Positions 8,277-16,448 of a DNA stretch of 49,148 bases are shown in pieces (the first letter of the stretch is position 1; each line of letters opens with the position of its first letter). The DNA lies in the NCBI GenBank assembly GCA_966186435.1, contig CBIFWW010000006.1, positions 1 to 49,148 on the forward strand, read 5' to 3'. A model generated the notes under the pieces. It saw only the letters and a program-made list of their open reading frames with translations. It did no database searches and was not told the DNA's origin. The position numbers were made by a program, and so were the translations under genes. Source of the stretch: CBIFWW01 sp966186435 (GTDB taxonomy: Bacteria; Pseudomonadota; Gammaproteobacteria; Enterobacterales; Enterobacteriaceae).

Positions 8277-8879
8277 TCATGGGGCTGGCGTATCCGTGCG
8301 GGCAAAGCTTTCCCGTTGGTAAAGCTGGTCGAGCAATTTCACCAGCGCCGGGCGAGTAGCGCACCAACCCTGAGCAATACGCTCCCCTTTGAGGTAACCC
8401 ATGGCACACCCCACGGCAATTGCGCCCAGATTGAGTGGGCTGGCGGTGATTTCCCCGGCGGCGGTGCGGGCCTCCAGCCAGTCCAGGGCGCTATCGATCC
8501 GGGCCTTAAGCTCGATGTGGGTTTGAGTTTTCGCTTCGGCCGGTGGCAAAGCTTGCACCAGCGCCATCGCTGTATGGAGCATGCCGTCAGCCAGGGCCTC
8601 TACCTGGCGGGGGAACAAGGCATTTTCCCCACTGGCAGGCAGGATCGCCGGCTGCGGGGTGTGTTGCTCCAGCACGCTGGCAATCACCGGGGAGTCGAAC
8701 CAGATTTCACCGTTATCCATCACCAGTACCGGCACTGTCCCCAGTGGACTATAGCGGCTGACAACGTCTTCCCCGTTACTGTCGATATGGTTCACAAACT
8801 CGAAGGGGATGCCTTTTTCCAGCAAGATCACAAAGATTTTGCGCACAAAGGGGCTGGTATAGGTTCCTATCAATTTCAT
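8277..8879 (-). CDS. yibF: Glutathione S-transferase family protein YibF
   Basis: The protein has 200 residues, close to E. coli YibF (202). It has an N-terminal thioredoxin-like domain starting MKLIGTYTSPFVRKIFVILLEKGIPFEF, with the glutathione-binding FDSPVIASVLEQ region near residue 60. An all-helical C-terminal GST domain follows. The start at 8879 is supported by AGGAG upstream; the longer open frame has no family support. The yibF-selA-selB order is the same as in E. coli, and yibF could be read with selA (69-base gap). The substrate is unknown. It probably acts as a cytoplasmic glutathione-dependent enzyme. Confidence 0.92.
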   Translation of the reverse strand: MKLIGTYTSPFVRKIFVILLEKGIPFEFVNHIDSNGEDVVSRYSPLGTVPVLVMDNGEIWFDSPVIASVLEQHTPQPAILPASGENALFPRQVEALADGMLHTAMALVQALPPAEAKTQTHIELKARIDSALDWLEARTAAGEITASPLNLGAIAVGCAMGYLKGERIAQGWCATRPALVKLLDQLYQRESFARTDTPAP

Positions 8880-9320
8880 GGTCGGCTCCTGATTAGCAGG
8901 GGGTATTTTGCCCCTGTCGAGGACATGGACATAACCCACTGTGGTGATAATATAATCATTGATAGTAGCTATGAATACCGCATCCACCAACGCACAAATT
9001 ACCGAGTAGGCCGGGGTGTTAACCCTGGGCAGTGAGGCCCGCATCTTGCTTGATGCTGCCTGACTACCCGATGCGTGTCAGCGTGAGCTTTGTGGCAAGC
9101 GTGGCTCAGTTCACTCCGAAAACCGGCGACGAGCGGTTAAAACTCATATTCTGGGTAAAGCGCGTATTTAGCCGAAATTACTGCAAAAATACCTCTAATA
9201 TGCCAAAACTGGCCTGCCAGGTATGGCCTGAACCCGATGTAACTTTATTACAGGTGACGGTGACGGCACCTGCCTGCCAATACCCCTTTCACATTCATGG
9301 GTCTCCCATTGAAAGTATTT
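8880..9320. other. Intergenic region between divergent yibF and the mtl control region
   Basis: About 440 bases without a convincing gene. An open frame at 9032-9325 lacks a ribosome binding site and similarity to anything I know, and runs into the first CRP site of mtlA. I see no tRNA or insertion sequence here. Confidence 0.5.
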
Positions 9321-9497
9321 TGTGATTCATCTCACAATCAAATAACAAATACTGACTAATGAAACGTGATTGTTATCACAATTAACGCCCATTACTGTTC
9401 ATTATTCATCCGTCGTTGTTTTTCTACACAAGGATTTTGTGATCGAGATCGCCCATAAGCATGACTTATACCCAATATTTTAGTGACGCAGATCACA
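9321..9497 (+). promoter_or_regulatory. mtlA control region with four CRP-type sites
   Basis: Four dyads fit the cAMP-CRP consensus TGTGA-N6-TCACA. They lie at 9321-9336 (perfect), 9365-9380 (CGTGA, TCACA), 9438-9453 (TGTGA, TCGCC) and 9482-9497 (AGTGA, TCACA). Centre spacings are about 44, 73 and 44 bases. The E. coli mtl operon is known for an unusually large set of CRP sites and for MtlR repression, so the arrangement fits catabolite control of mannitol uptake. The MtlR operator and exact -10 element cannot be placed by eye. Confidence 0.75.
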
Positions 9498-9635
9498 TCA
9501 AAATGGCCTTACTGGACAGTTTCACTATTCAGTGCCAGATTCGCTTCACTTGAAATAGTAATGGTGGTGGCAGTCACCACTTTGTTAACAAAAAATCGGG
9601 CTTTAGCGGCGCGGAACAACAACAAGGGGTGTTTT

Positions 9636-11549
9636 ATGTCATCCGATATCAAGATCAAAGTGCAAAGCTTTGGTCGATTCCTCAGCAACATGGTGATGCC
9701 AAACATTGGCGCCTTTATCGCCTGGGGGATCATCACAGCGTTATTTATTCCAACAGGGTGGTTGCCAAACGAAACGCTGGCGAAGCTGGTTGGCCCGATG
9801 ATTACTTACCTGCTGCCGCTGCTGATCGGTTATACCGGTGGCCGGTTGGTGGGCGGTGACCGCGGCGGCGTGGTGGGTGCAATTACTACCATGGGTGTGG
9901 TAGTGGGTGCCGATATGCCTATGTTCCTCGGTGCCATGATTGCTGGCCCGCTGGGCGGCTACTGCATTAAGAAATTCGATAACTGGGTTGATGGCAAAAT
10001 CAAATCCGGTTTTGAAATGCTGGTGAACAACTTCTCTGCTGGCATCATCGGTATGATCCTGGCGCTACTGGCCTTCCTGGCGATTGGCCCGGCGGTGGAA
10101 GTGCTCTCCAAACTGCTGGCTGCGGGCGTTAACTTCATGGTTAACCATGACGTACTGCCGCTGGCCTCCATCTTTGTTGAACCGGCGAAAATCCTGTTCC
10201 TCAATAATGCTATCAACCACGGTATCTTTTCACCGCTGGGTATTCAGCAGTCCCATGAAGTCGGTAAGTCTATCTTCTTCCTGATTGAAGCTAACCCAGG
10301 CCCGGGTATGGGTGTGCTGCTGGCCTACATGTTCTTTGGCCGCGGTAACGCCAAGCAGTCTGCGGGCGGTGCGGCAATCATCCACTTCCTGGGTGGTATC
10401 CACGAAATCTACTTCCCGTATGTGCTGATGAACCCGCGTCTGATTATCGCGGTAATTCTGGGCGGGATGACCGGTGTATTCACCCTGATCCTGCTGAACG
10501 GCGGCCTGGTTTCCCCGGCTTCCCCTGGCTCTATCATCGCGGTACTAGCGATGACCCCGAAAGGCGCTTACTTCGCCAACATCGCCGCTATCGTGGCAGC
10601 CATGGCGGTCTCCTTCATCGTTTCTGCCATCTTGCTGAAAACCAGCAAAGTGAAAGAAGAAGACGATATCGAAGCGGCAACCCGCCGTATGCAGGACATG
10701 AAATCTGCTTCCAAGGGTGCCACCCCGCTGGCGGCTGGTGATGTCACCAACGACCTGAGCCACGTGCGCAAAATCATTGTCGCCTGTGATGCCGGGATGG
10801 GTTCCAGCGCCATGGGTGCCGGGGTGCTGCGTAAGAAAGTGCATGATGCCGGGCTGACTAATATCTCTGTCACCAACAGCGCCATCAACAATCTGCCGCC
10901 GGATGTGGACGTGGTGATTACCCACCGCGATCTGACCGAACGCGCCATGCGCCAGGTGCCGCAGGCTCAGCACATTTCGCTGACTAATTTCCTCGATAGC
11001 GGCCTGTACACCAGCCTGACCGAGCGTCTGGTGGCGGCTCAGCGCCATACCGATAACGAGTCCATGGTGCGTGACCACCTGAAAGACAGCTTCGATGCCA
11101 ACGATGCCCACCTGTTCAAGTTGGGTGCCGAGAATATCTTCCTGGGCTGCACCGCCCACACCAAAGAAGAGGCCATCCGCTTTGCCGGTGAGCAGCTGGT
11201 GAAAGGCGGCTACGTGGAGCCGGAGTACGTCGATGCCATGTTGGAGCGTGAAAAGCTGACCCCAACCTACCTCGGCGAATCTATCGCGGTACCGCACGGC
11301 ACCGTGGAAGCCAAAGACCGGGTGCTGAAAACCGGGGTAGTGTTCTGCCAGTACCGTGATGGGGTGCGCTTCGGTGAAGAGCCTGATGACATTGCACGGT
11401 TAGTGATTGGTATCGCTGCCCGTAACAACGAGCACATTCAGGTGATTACCAGCCTGACCAACGCCCTGGATGACGACTCTGTTATCGAGCGTCTGGCCAA
11501 CACCACCAGTGTCCAGGAAGTTCTGGATCTGCTGGCCGGTAAAAAATAA
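9636..11549 (+). CDS. mtlA: PTS mannitol transporter EIICBA
   Basis: MtlA takes up D-mannitol and phosphorylates it to mannitol 1-phosphate. The 637 residues equal the E. coli length. The domain order is membrane EIIC (residues 1 to about 340, MSSDIKIKVQSFGRFLSNM to ILLKTSKV), EIIB with the phosphocysteine in VACDAGMGSSAMG near 384, and EIIA with the phosphohistidine in ESIAVPHGTVEAK near 554. The start at 9636 has AAGGGGT upstream and the conserved N-terminus; a GTG-started longer frame would run through the last CRP site. It leads the mtlA-mtlD-mtlR operon. Confidence 0.97.
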   Translation: MSSDIKIKVQSFGRFLSNMVMPNIGAFIAWGIITALFIPTGWLPNETLAKLVGPMITYLLPLLIGYTGGRLVGGDRGGVVGAITTMGVVVGADMPMFLGAMIAGPLGGYCIKKFDNWVDGKIKSGFEMLVNNFSAGIIGMILALLAFLAIGPAVEVLSKLLAAGVNFMVNHDVLPLASIFVEPAKILFLNNAINHGIFSPLGIQQSHEVGKSIFFLIEANPGPGMGVLLAYMFFGRGNAKQSAGGAAIIHFLGGIHEIYFPYVLMNPRLIIAVILGGMTGVFTLILLNGGLVSPASPGSIIAVLAMTPKGAYFANIAAIVAAMAVSFIVSAILLKTSKVKEEDDIEAATRRMQDMKSASKGATPLAAGDVTNDLSHVRKIIVACDAGMGSSAMGAGVLRKKVHDAGLTNISVTNSAINNLPPDVDVVITHRDLTERAMRQVPQAQHISLTNFLDSGLYTSLTERLVAAQRHTDNESMVRDHLKDSFDANDAHLFKLGAENIFLGCTAHTKEEAIRFAGEQLVKGGYVEPEYVDAMLEREKLTPTYLGESIAVPHGTVEAKDRVLKTGVVFCQYRDGVRFGEEPDDIARLVIGIAARNNEHIQVITSLTNALDDDSVIERLANTTSVQEVLDLLAGKK

Positions 11550-11556
11550 TATCCCT

Positions 11557-11622
11557 GCGGCGGGGCAACCCGCCGCCCTTTAGTCAGGGCCTGGCTGAAG
11601 CATTACTCCTCAGTGATGCTTC
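11557..11622 (+). repeat. Two hairpins between mtlA and mtlD
   Basis: The first has GCGGCGGG and CCCGCCGC around a GCAA tetraloop (11557-11576). The second has an 11 bp stem with one G-U pair at 11597-11607 and 11612-11622, loop CCTC. Neither is followed by a T run, so they probably protect or partly attenuate the mtlA mRNA end rather than stop transcription. Confidence 0.55.
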
Positions 11623-11665
11623 ACCCCCGCCTTAACGGTGAAACAAGTTAAATAAGGTTATCCAC

Positions 11666-12814
11666 ATGAAAGCGTTACATTTTGGTGCAGGTAATATTGG
11701 CCGTGGTTTTATTGGTAAATTATTGGCAGATGCCGGTCTTAAGCTGACCTTTGCCGATGTAAACCAGACAGTGCTGGATGCCCTGAATGCTCGCCACAGT
11801 TATCAGGTGCACGTGGTGGGTGAGAACCAGCAGGTAGACACCGTATCTGGCGTTAATGCGGTAAGCAGCATTGGCGATGCCGTAGTGGATTTGATTGCTG
11901 AGGTTGACCTGATTACCACCGCCGTTGGCCCGGTGGTGCTGGAGAAAATCGCCCCGACGATGGTTGCTGGCCTGGCAAAACGCCGTGCCGCAGGCAATGA
12001 ACGCCCGCTGAACATTATCGCCTGTGAAAACATGGTGCGCGGCACCAGCCAGCTCAAAGGCCACGTATTTGCTGCCCTGCCGGAAGGCGAAAAAGCCTGG
12101 GTTGAGCAGCAGGTGGGCTTTGTGGATTCCGCCGTCGACCGTATCGTGCCGCCATCGGCTTCTGCCACCCAAGACCCGCTGGAAGTAACGGTGGAAACCT
12201 TTAGCGAGTGGATTGTGGATAAAACCCAGTTTAAAGGGCCGCTACCGACCATTCCTGGCATGGAGCTGACGGACAACCTGATGGCCTTTGTGGAGCGTAA
12301 GCTGTTTACCCTCAACACCGGTCATGCCATCACCGCCTATCTGGGCCAGCAGGCCGGCCATCAGACAATCCGTGATGCCATCCTCGATGAAAACATTCGT
12401 GCCGTGGTGAAAGGCGCGATGGAAGAGAGCGGCGCGGTGCTGATCAAACGCTACGGCTTTGACCCGGAAAAACACGCTGCCTATATCCAGAAGATTCTCG
12501 GCCGCTTTGAAAACCCGTATCTGAAGGATGATGTCGAGCGCGTGGGCCGCCAGCCGCTGCGTAAACTCAGCGCCGGTGACCGCCTGATCAAGCCACTGCT
12601 TGGCACCCTGGAGTATGGTTTGCCCCATCACTATCTGGTAAAAGGTATCGCCGCCGCGATGCACTACCACAGTAGCGAAGATCCACAGGCCCAGGAACTG
12701 GCGCAACTTATCGCCGATCTTGGCCCGCAGGCCGCGCTGGCACAGGTATCCGGCCTGGATGCTAACAGTGACGTGGTGGTTGAAGCGATTGCGGCTTATC
12801 AGGCTACCGCCTGA
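11666..12814 (+). CDS. mtlD: Mannitol-1-phosphate 5-dehydrogenase
   Basis: MtlD oxidises mannitol 1-phosphate to fructose 6-phosphate with NAD+. Its 382 residues equal the E. coli length. The N-terminal Rossmann motif is MKALHFGAGNIGRGFIG. The catalytic region includes ERKLFTLNTGHAITAYLG, with the lysine conserved in long-chain polyol dehydrogenases. It is the second gene of the mtl operon, with a weak AAGGT site before the ATG and two hairpins in the gap after mtlA. Confidence 0.97.
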   Translation: MKALHFGAGNIGRGFIGKLLADAGLKLTFADVNQTVLDALNARHSYQVHVVGENQQVDTVSGVNAVSSIGDAVVDLIAEVDLITTAVGPVVLEKIAPTMVAGLAKRRAAGNERPLNIIACENMVRGTSQLKGHVFAALPEGEKAWVEQQVGFVDSAVDRIVPPSASATQDPLEVTVETFSEWIVDKTQFKGPLPTIPGMELTDNLMAFVERKLFTLNTGHAITAYLGQQAGHQTIRDAILDENIRAVVKGAMEESGAVLIKRYGFDPEKHAAYIQKILGRFENPYLKDDVERVGRQPLRKLSAGDRLIKPLLGTLEYGLPHHYLVKGIAAAMHYHSSEDPQAQELAQLIADLGPQAALAQVSGLDANSDVVVEAIAAYQATA

Positions 12815-12826
12815 CAGCCCTGACGG

Positions 12827-13402
12827 GTGTCCGAAAAAGACGCCCGGTTCTTAACCCAAGATATGCAGGCAATAATGGAAGAAACACAGGCTTTTGAAAA
12901 CCGGGTCCTTGAGCGACTTAATGCCGGTAAAACCGTAAGAAGCCTGCTGATCGCCGCCGTAGAACTCTTGACCGAAGCCGTTAACCTGTTGGTGATCAAG
13001 GTGTTCCGCAAAGACGATTATGCGGTGAAATACGCCGTTGAGCCTTTGCTGGAAGGGGATGGCCCGCTGGGCGATCTCTCGGTACGTTTGAAGTTAATTT
13101 ATGGCCTCGGCGTGCTGAGCCGGGCGGAGTATGAAGACTGCGAGCTGCTGATGGCCCTGCGTGAAGAGCTAAATCACGACGGCAGCGAGTACGGCTTTAC
13201 CGACGATGAAATTATCGGTCCCTTTGGGGAGCTGCACTGTGTCACCGCTTTTCCGCCTACGCCAACCCTGCTTGACGGCAACGATGCGGCGCTGCTGGCG
13301 ATGCAACGCCAGCGCTACCAGCAAATGGTGCGCTCCACCATGGTTCTCTCCCTTACGGCGCTGATTTCGCGCATTTGTTTAAAAACCCCTTTCCAGAAGT
13401 AA
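12827..13402 (+). CDS. mtlR: Mannitol operon repressor MtlR
   Basis: MtlR represses the mannitol operon. The 191-residue frame closely follows E. coli MtlR (195), including the conserved QAFENRVLERLNAGKTVRS, FRKDDYAVKYAVEPLL and FGELHCVTAFPP. A GTG start at 12827, 12 bases after the mtlD stop, gives the near-full-length protein. The next ATG (12863) would lose the N-terminal tip but not the conserved core. Neither has a strong ribosome binding site, so translation may depend on coupling to mtlD. MtlR is all-helical with no classical HTH; how it represses is not settled. Confidence 0.93.
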   Translation: MSEKDARFLTQDMQAIMEETQAFENRVLERLNAGKTVRSLLIAAVELLTEAVNLLVIKVFRKDDYAVKYAVEPLLEGDGPLGDLSVRLKLIYGLGVLSRAEYEDCELLMALREELNHDGSEYGFTDDEIIGPFGELHCVTAFPPTPTLLDGNDAALLAMQRQRYQQMVRSTMVLSLTALISRICLKTPFQK

Positions 13403-13420
13403 AAGCCCGATCGGAAAGGG
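13385..13420 (+). terminator. Hairpin overlapping the mtlR stop
   Basis: CCCCTTTCC (13385-13393) and GGAAAGGGG (13412-13420) form a 9 bp stem across the mtlR stop codon. There is no T run, so it is an imperfect terminator or mRNA-stabilising hairpin ending the mtl operon. Confidence 0.5.
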
Positions 13421-13512
13421 GTGGCCCTTGCTTAACCTAGCGCCAGACTTACCACTGTTTATCCTTATGGTGTATCCTTGCTGCTAAAGTCCTCTATTAA
13501 GCCGAATAAACC

Positions 13513-13875
13513 ATGAAAGAAGTTGAAAAGAACGAAATCAAACTGCTCAGTGACAAGCTGGATGCCATTAAGCACCAGATGGCCGACATGCCGCTGGTGG
13601 ATCAGGCGGAGAAATACGCCGAGCTGGAAAAAGAGCAGCTGAAGCTGGAAACCGAAATCGCCCGTTTGAAAGATGTGCGGGTTGAGAAGCTGAGTAAAGA
13701 AGCGCAGAAGCTGAAACAGCTGCCTTTCAGCCGTGCCATTACTAAGAAAGAGCAGGCCGATATGGGCAAGCTGAAGAAAGCGGTGCGCGGGATTGTGGTG
13801 GTGCATCCAATGACGGCGTTGGGTCGTGAGATGGGTTTGAAGGAAGTGACGGGTTTTGCCCGGACGGCGTTTTAA
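13513..13875 (+). CDS. yibL: YibL family ribosome-associated protein
   Basis: The protein has 120 residues, the same length as E. coli YibL, with the conserved start MKEVEKNEIK and end VVVHPMTALGREMGL...GFARTAF. It is highly charged and largely predicted coiled coil (residues about 1-75). YibL was found associated with ribosomal particles in E. coli; its role is unclear. It follows mtlR as in E. coli and probably has its own promoter in the 110-base gap. Confidence 0.93.
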   Translation: MKEVEKNEIKLLSDKLDAIKHQMADMPLVDQAEKYAELEKEQLKLETEIARLKDVRVEKLSKEAQKLKQLPFSRAITKKEQADMGKLKKAVRGIVVVHPMTALGREMGLKEVTGFARTAF

Positions 13876-14085
13876 CTATCTGATTTATATTTCATGTTAC
13901 GTTTTTGATATTGGGCGTTCCCGAATTAACGCCCACCTTTAGTATATTCAAGATGTGTGCACGGGTTGCGTGCCTTAAAGCACCGACTTTCCTTTGTTGC
14001 ACCCGCACCCGGCCCGCGCAAGGGGCCACAATCGCCTGACCCTTTGCGCGGGTAAACGCCCTGGCTCAATGCTCCGTGTTATCCC
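13876..14085. other. Intergenic region between yibL and the tli4-like genes, with two hairpins
   Basis: Two stem-loops lie between convergent genes. GGGCGTT (13913-13919) pairs with AACGCCC (13928-13934). A longer one has 13 bp with one G-U pair (14013-14025 with 14040-14052) and a 14-base loop. Together they probably end transcription from both sides. No gene is visible. Confidence 0.5.
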
Positions 14086-15192
14086 TTAGAACGCATTTTC
14101 CCTGATGCGGAAAGAGCGGGTGATGCGGTCCCAAATCTCTATCAGTTCAGAATCGCTGTAGGCAGGCGTAGGCAGGGCGTGGTTACTTAATGTCAGGTCA
14201 ATGATCGGATGTTTGAAGTCAGCTGTTTTTTCATTGGCAATGATGTTGAAAAGCAACTGCCTGGAGGGCGCATGGGGTGGGGGCAGTGAAGGGGCGGTAT
14301 TGAGCCATTCATCCGCTTCTAAGCCGGCAATTTGTGTTTTACCTTTGCGTAATGTTCGCGCTTTGATTGCCGTCAGGTAAGGCTGAATTTCATCACTTCT
14401 CTCCAGCATACTCTCTGGGCCGCCCAGATAAGTATTAGTGGAGACTGACAGCGAGAAGACCGAATTATGTGGATAAACAAAGGTAATATCTTTCTGCTGC
14501 TGCGCGCCGGTGTCGCGGATAAACCCTTCAGCAATGCAGGTGCCCGGCTGGGTGGGGATTTGATCGTTGCTGCGCCCGCTGAGGCGGGACATCAAGTCTT
14601 TTAGTTCTGCCAGTTTTGCGGGTTTGGTGTCTAAAAAATTAGCATCAACACCGGCCCTGATAAAATCTTCTTTATCCTTTTGATATTTATGGTCTGAAAA
14701 ATCAACTATATCCTGACTGAGTATAAATGCCACTCCGTCAACGTAAAGGTGCCCTTCCAGAGTGCGGCCATAGGCGGCTTCACTCCCATTTCTGTTACGA
14801 TCAAATATCACCGCATTCTCACTTAACCGGTACACCTGCTTAAGGAAAGGCTGGTCGATCTTCCTCACAGTGAGTTCACTCTGCAATTCCTGCTCCCGTC
14901 GTTGGATACGTTGCTCAAAGGGCGGGCGGTAGGACCGCTTACTGGTGATTTGAATCTCATTAATGCGGGCGCGTTCAGTCTGGGTGTTTTCAAAGGAGTC
15001 TGGGACCTCAAAAACAAAGCGCCCCACACACTGGGTTTTGGTGATGGCAAACAGGGTATCGACCATACGTTTTTCCTTTTCCGTTAACGGCGATGGGGTG
15101 TGTACAAAGGTCACATAGTTGTAAATGTAATACCCTGCGGCCAGCACAATCAGCGACAGCGGGATGAGCCAGGGGAGCAGTTTTTTTCTCAT
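14086..15192 (-). CDS. Tli4-like type VI lipase immunity protein, copy A
   Basis: This 368-residue protein has an N-terminal membrane anchor or signal (MRKKLLPWLIPLSLIVLAAG) and then a periplasmic body. CVGRFVFEVP lies near residue 60, and it ends WDRITRSFRIRENAF. It is a clear paralogue of copy B (15336-16448), nearly identical at both ends and divergent in the middle. The Tli4 assignment rests on position after a lipase-type effector and on my recollection of the family; Tli4 proteins neutralise Tle4 phospholipases in the periplasm. I start it at 15192, where ATG overlaps the stop of a 22-codon remnant ORF (ATGA). The longer open frame has no support. Confidence 0.75.
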   Translation of the reverse strand: MRKKLLPWLIPLSLIVLAAGYYIYNYVTFVHTPSPLTEKEKRMVDTLFAITKTQCVGRFVFEVPDSFENTQTERARINEIQITSKRSYRPPFEQRIQRREQELQSELTVRKIDQPFLKQVYRLSENAVIFDRNRNGSEAAYGRTLEGHLYVDGVAFILSQDIVDFSDHKYQKDKEDFIRAGVDANFLDTKPAKLAELKDLMSRLSGRSNDQIPTQPGTCIAEGFIRDTGAQQQKDITFVYPHNSVFSLSVSTNTYLGGPESMLERSDEIQPYLTAIKARTLRKGKTQIAGLEADEWLNTAPSLPPPHAPSRQLLFNIIANEKTADFKHPIIDLTLSNHALPTPAYSDSELIEIWDRITRSFRIRENAF

Positions 15193-15257
15193 GGTTCGGG
15201 TACCTGCTGGGCGATTGTTATCACCGGCAAATAAGCCTGCTTTTCGATATCGTCCAT
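15189..15257 (-). pseudogene. 22-codon remnant of a deleted lipase effector gene
   Basis: A 22-residue ORF starts MDD and ends IAQQVPEP, then overlaps the next gene start as ATGA. The intact lipase also starts MDD, ends ISQQVPEP and overlaps its immunity gene in the same way. The leaders match too: both have CTCCTGTTAT followed, after one differing base, by CCTTGTTGCC on the plus strand (15264-15285; 17978-17999). An AGGAG site remains. This looks like a second lipase gene whose body was lost in frame, keeping its first and last codons and the coupling to tli4 copy A. It is too short for most gene finders. Confidence 0.8.
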
Positions 15258-15302
15258 AAACGCGTCTCCTGTTATGCCTTGTTGCCACGCTGTTGAAAGG
15301 GG

Positions 15303-15325
15303 GGGGCGCCCTGATGCAACGCCCC
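15303..15325 (-). repeat. Small GC hairpin after tli4-like copy B
   Basis: GGGGCG (15303-15308) and CGCCCC (15320-15325) pair around an 11-base loop just past the copy B stop. It lies upstream of the lipase remnant. No T run follows on the minus strand. Confidence 0.35.
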
Positions 15326-15335
15326 GAGTTAAGGC

Positions 15336-16448
15336 TCAGAATGCATTTTCCCTGATGCGAAAAGAGCGGGTGATGCGGTCCCAAATCTCTACCAGTTCAG
15401 CATCGCTGTAGGTAGGCGGGGGCAGGGCGTGATTATTTAATGTCAGATCTAGGTTAGGATGTTTAAAGTCTGCTATTTTCTCATTCGCTACGGCGGTGAA
15501 TAAAAGCTGAGCAGAGGCATCATCAGGGAGATTTTCCGTTGGTGCAGTAGCCAGCCATTCACTGGCATTAAAACCGGCTATCTGGGTTTTGCCTTTACGC
15601 AATGTCCGGGCATTAATCTGGGTCAGATAGGACTGTATTTCATTGCTACGCTCCAGCATGTCAGTTTTTTCTTTCAAGGCGTTATTGCTCCAGACCACAA
15701 AAGAGAAAACCGAATTATGGGGATAAATAAAGGTAATATCTTCCTGCTGCTGCGCGCCGGTGTCGCGGATAAACCCTTCAGCAATACAGGTGCCCGGCTG
15801 GGTGGGAATTTCATCGTTGCTGCGCCGACTGAGGCGGGACATCAAATCCTTTAGTTCTGCCAATTTTGCTGGTTTGGTGTTTGCCATCCATTCGGGCCTT
15901 TCGGCTTCATCCCGCAAATAAAAAGCCCGTTCTTTGGCAAAGCGGGGGTCAGAATAATCAAGGATCTCTTGGGTGAGGATAAACTCAACCCCGTCTACAT
16001 AAATATGCCCTTCCAGAATTCGCCCGAAACCAGGCACACTCGTATTTTCATTACGATCAAATATCACCGCATTCTCACTCAGGCGGTATACCTGCTTAAG
16101 AAAAGGCTCATCCACTTCATCAACGGTGCGGCTGTTTTTCAGCTCCTGCTCGCGCAGTTGGATACGTTGTACAAAGGGCGGGCGGTAGGAACGCCTACTG
16201 GTAATTTGAACCTCATTGATGCGGGCGCGCTCCGTCAGGGTATTTTCAAAGGAGGCCGGGACCTCAAAGACAAAGCGCCCCACACACTGGGTTTTAGTGG
16301 TGGCAAACAGGGTATCGACCATACGTTTTTCCTTTTCCGTTAACGGCGATGGGGTGTGTACAAGGGTTACATAGTTGTGGATGTAATATCCGGCGGCCAG
16401 CACAATCAGCGATAACGGGATGAGCCAGGGGAGCAGTTTTTTTCTCAT
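15336..16448 (-). CDS. Tli4-like type VI lipase immunity protein, copy B
   Basis: This is a 370-residue paralogue of copy A with the same N-terminal membrane segment (MRKKLLPWLIPLSLIVLAAG), the same CVGRFVFEVP region and the same C-terminus WDRITRSFRIRENAF. It differs most at about residues 130-200 and 260-330. Its ATG overlaps the stop of the intact lipase (ATGA), the usual layout of an effector and its cognate immunity gene. It probably protects the producer from the lipase in the periplasm. The family name is from context and recollection, not from a search. Confidence 0.78.
   Translation of the reverse strand: MRKKLLPWLIPLSLIVLAAGYYIHNYVTLVHTPSPLTEKEKRMVDTLFATTKTQCVGRFVFEVPASFENTLTERARINEVQITSRRSYRPPFVQRIQLREQELKNSRTVDEVDEPFLKQVYRLSENAVIFDRNENTSVPGFGRILEGHIYVDGVEFILTQEILDYSDPRFAKERAFYLRDEAERPEWMANTKPAKLAELKDLMSRLSRRSNDEIPTQPGTCIAEGFIRDTGAQQQEDITFIYPHNSVFSFVVWSNNALKEKTDMLERSNEIQSYLTQINARTLRKGKTQIAGFNASEWLATAPTENLPDDASAQLLFTAVANEKIADFKHPNLDLTLNNHALPPPTYSDAELVEIWDRITRSFRIRENAF

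Noticed and set aside
9032..9325. Open frame of 97 codons between yibF and mtlA
   Set aside because: No ribosome binding site, no recognisable family, atypical composition, and it runs into the first CRP site of mtlA.
10545..11297. 250-codon minus-strand frame inside mtlA
   Set aside because: Shadow of the conserved mtlA EIIB/EIIA coding sequence; no start signals or family.
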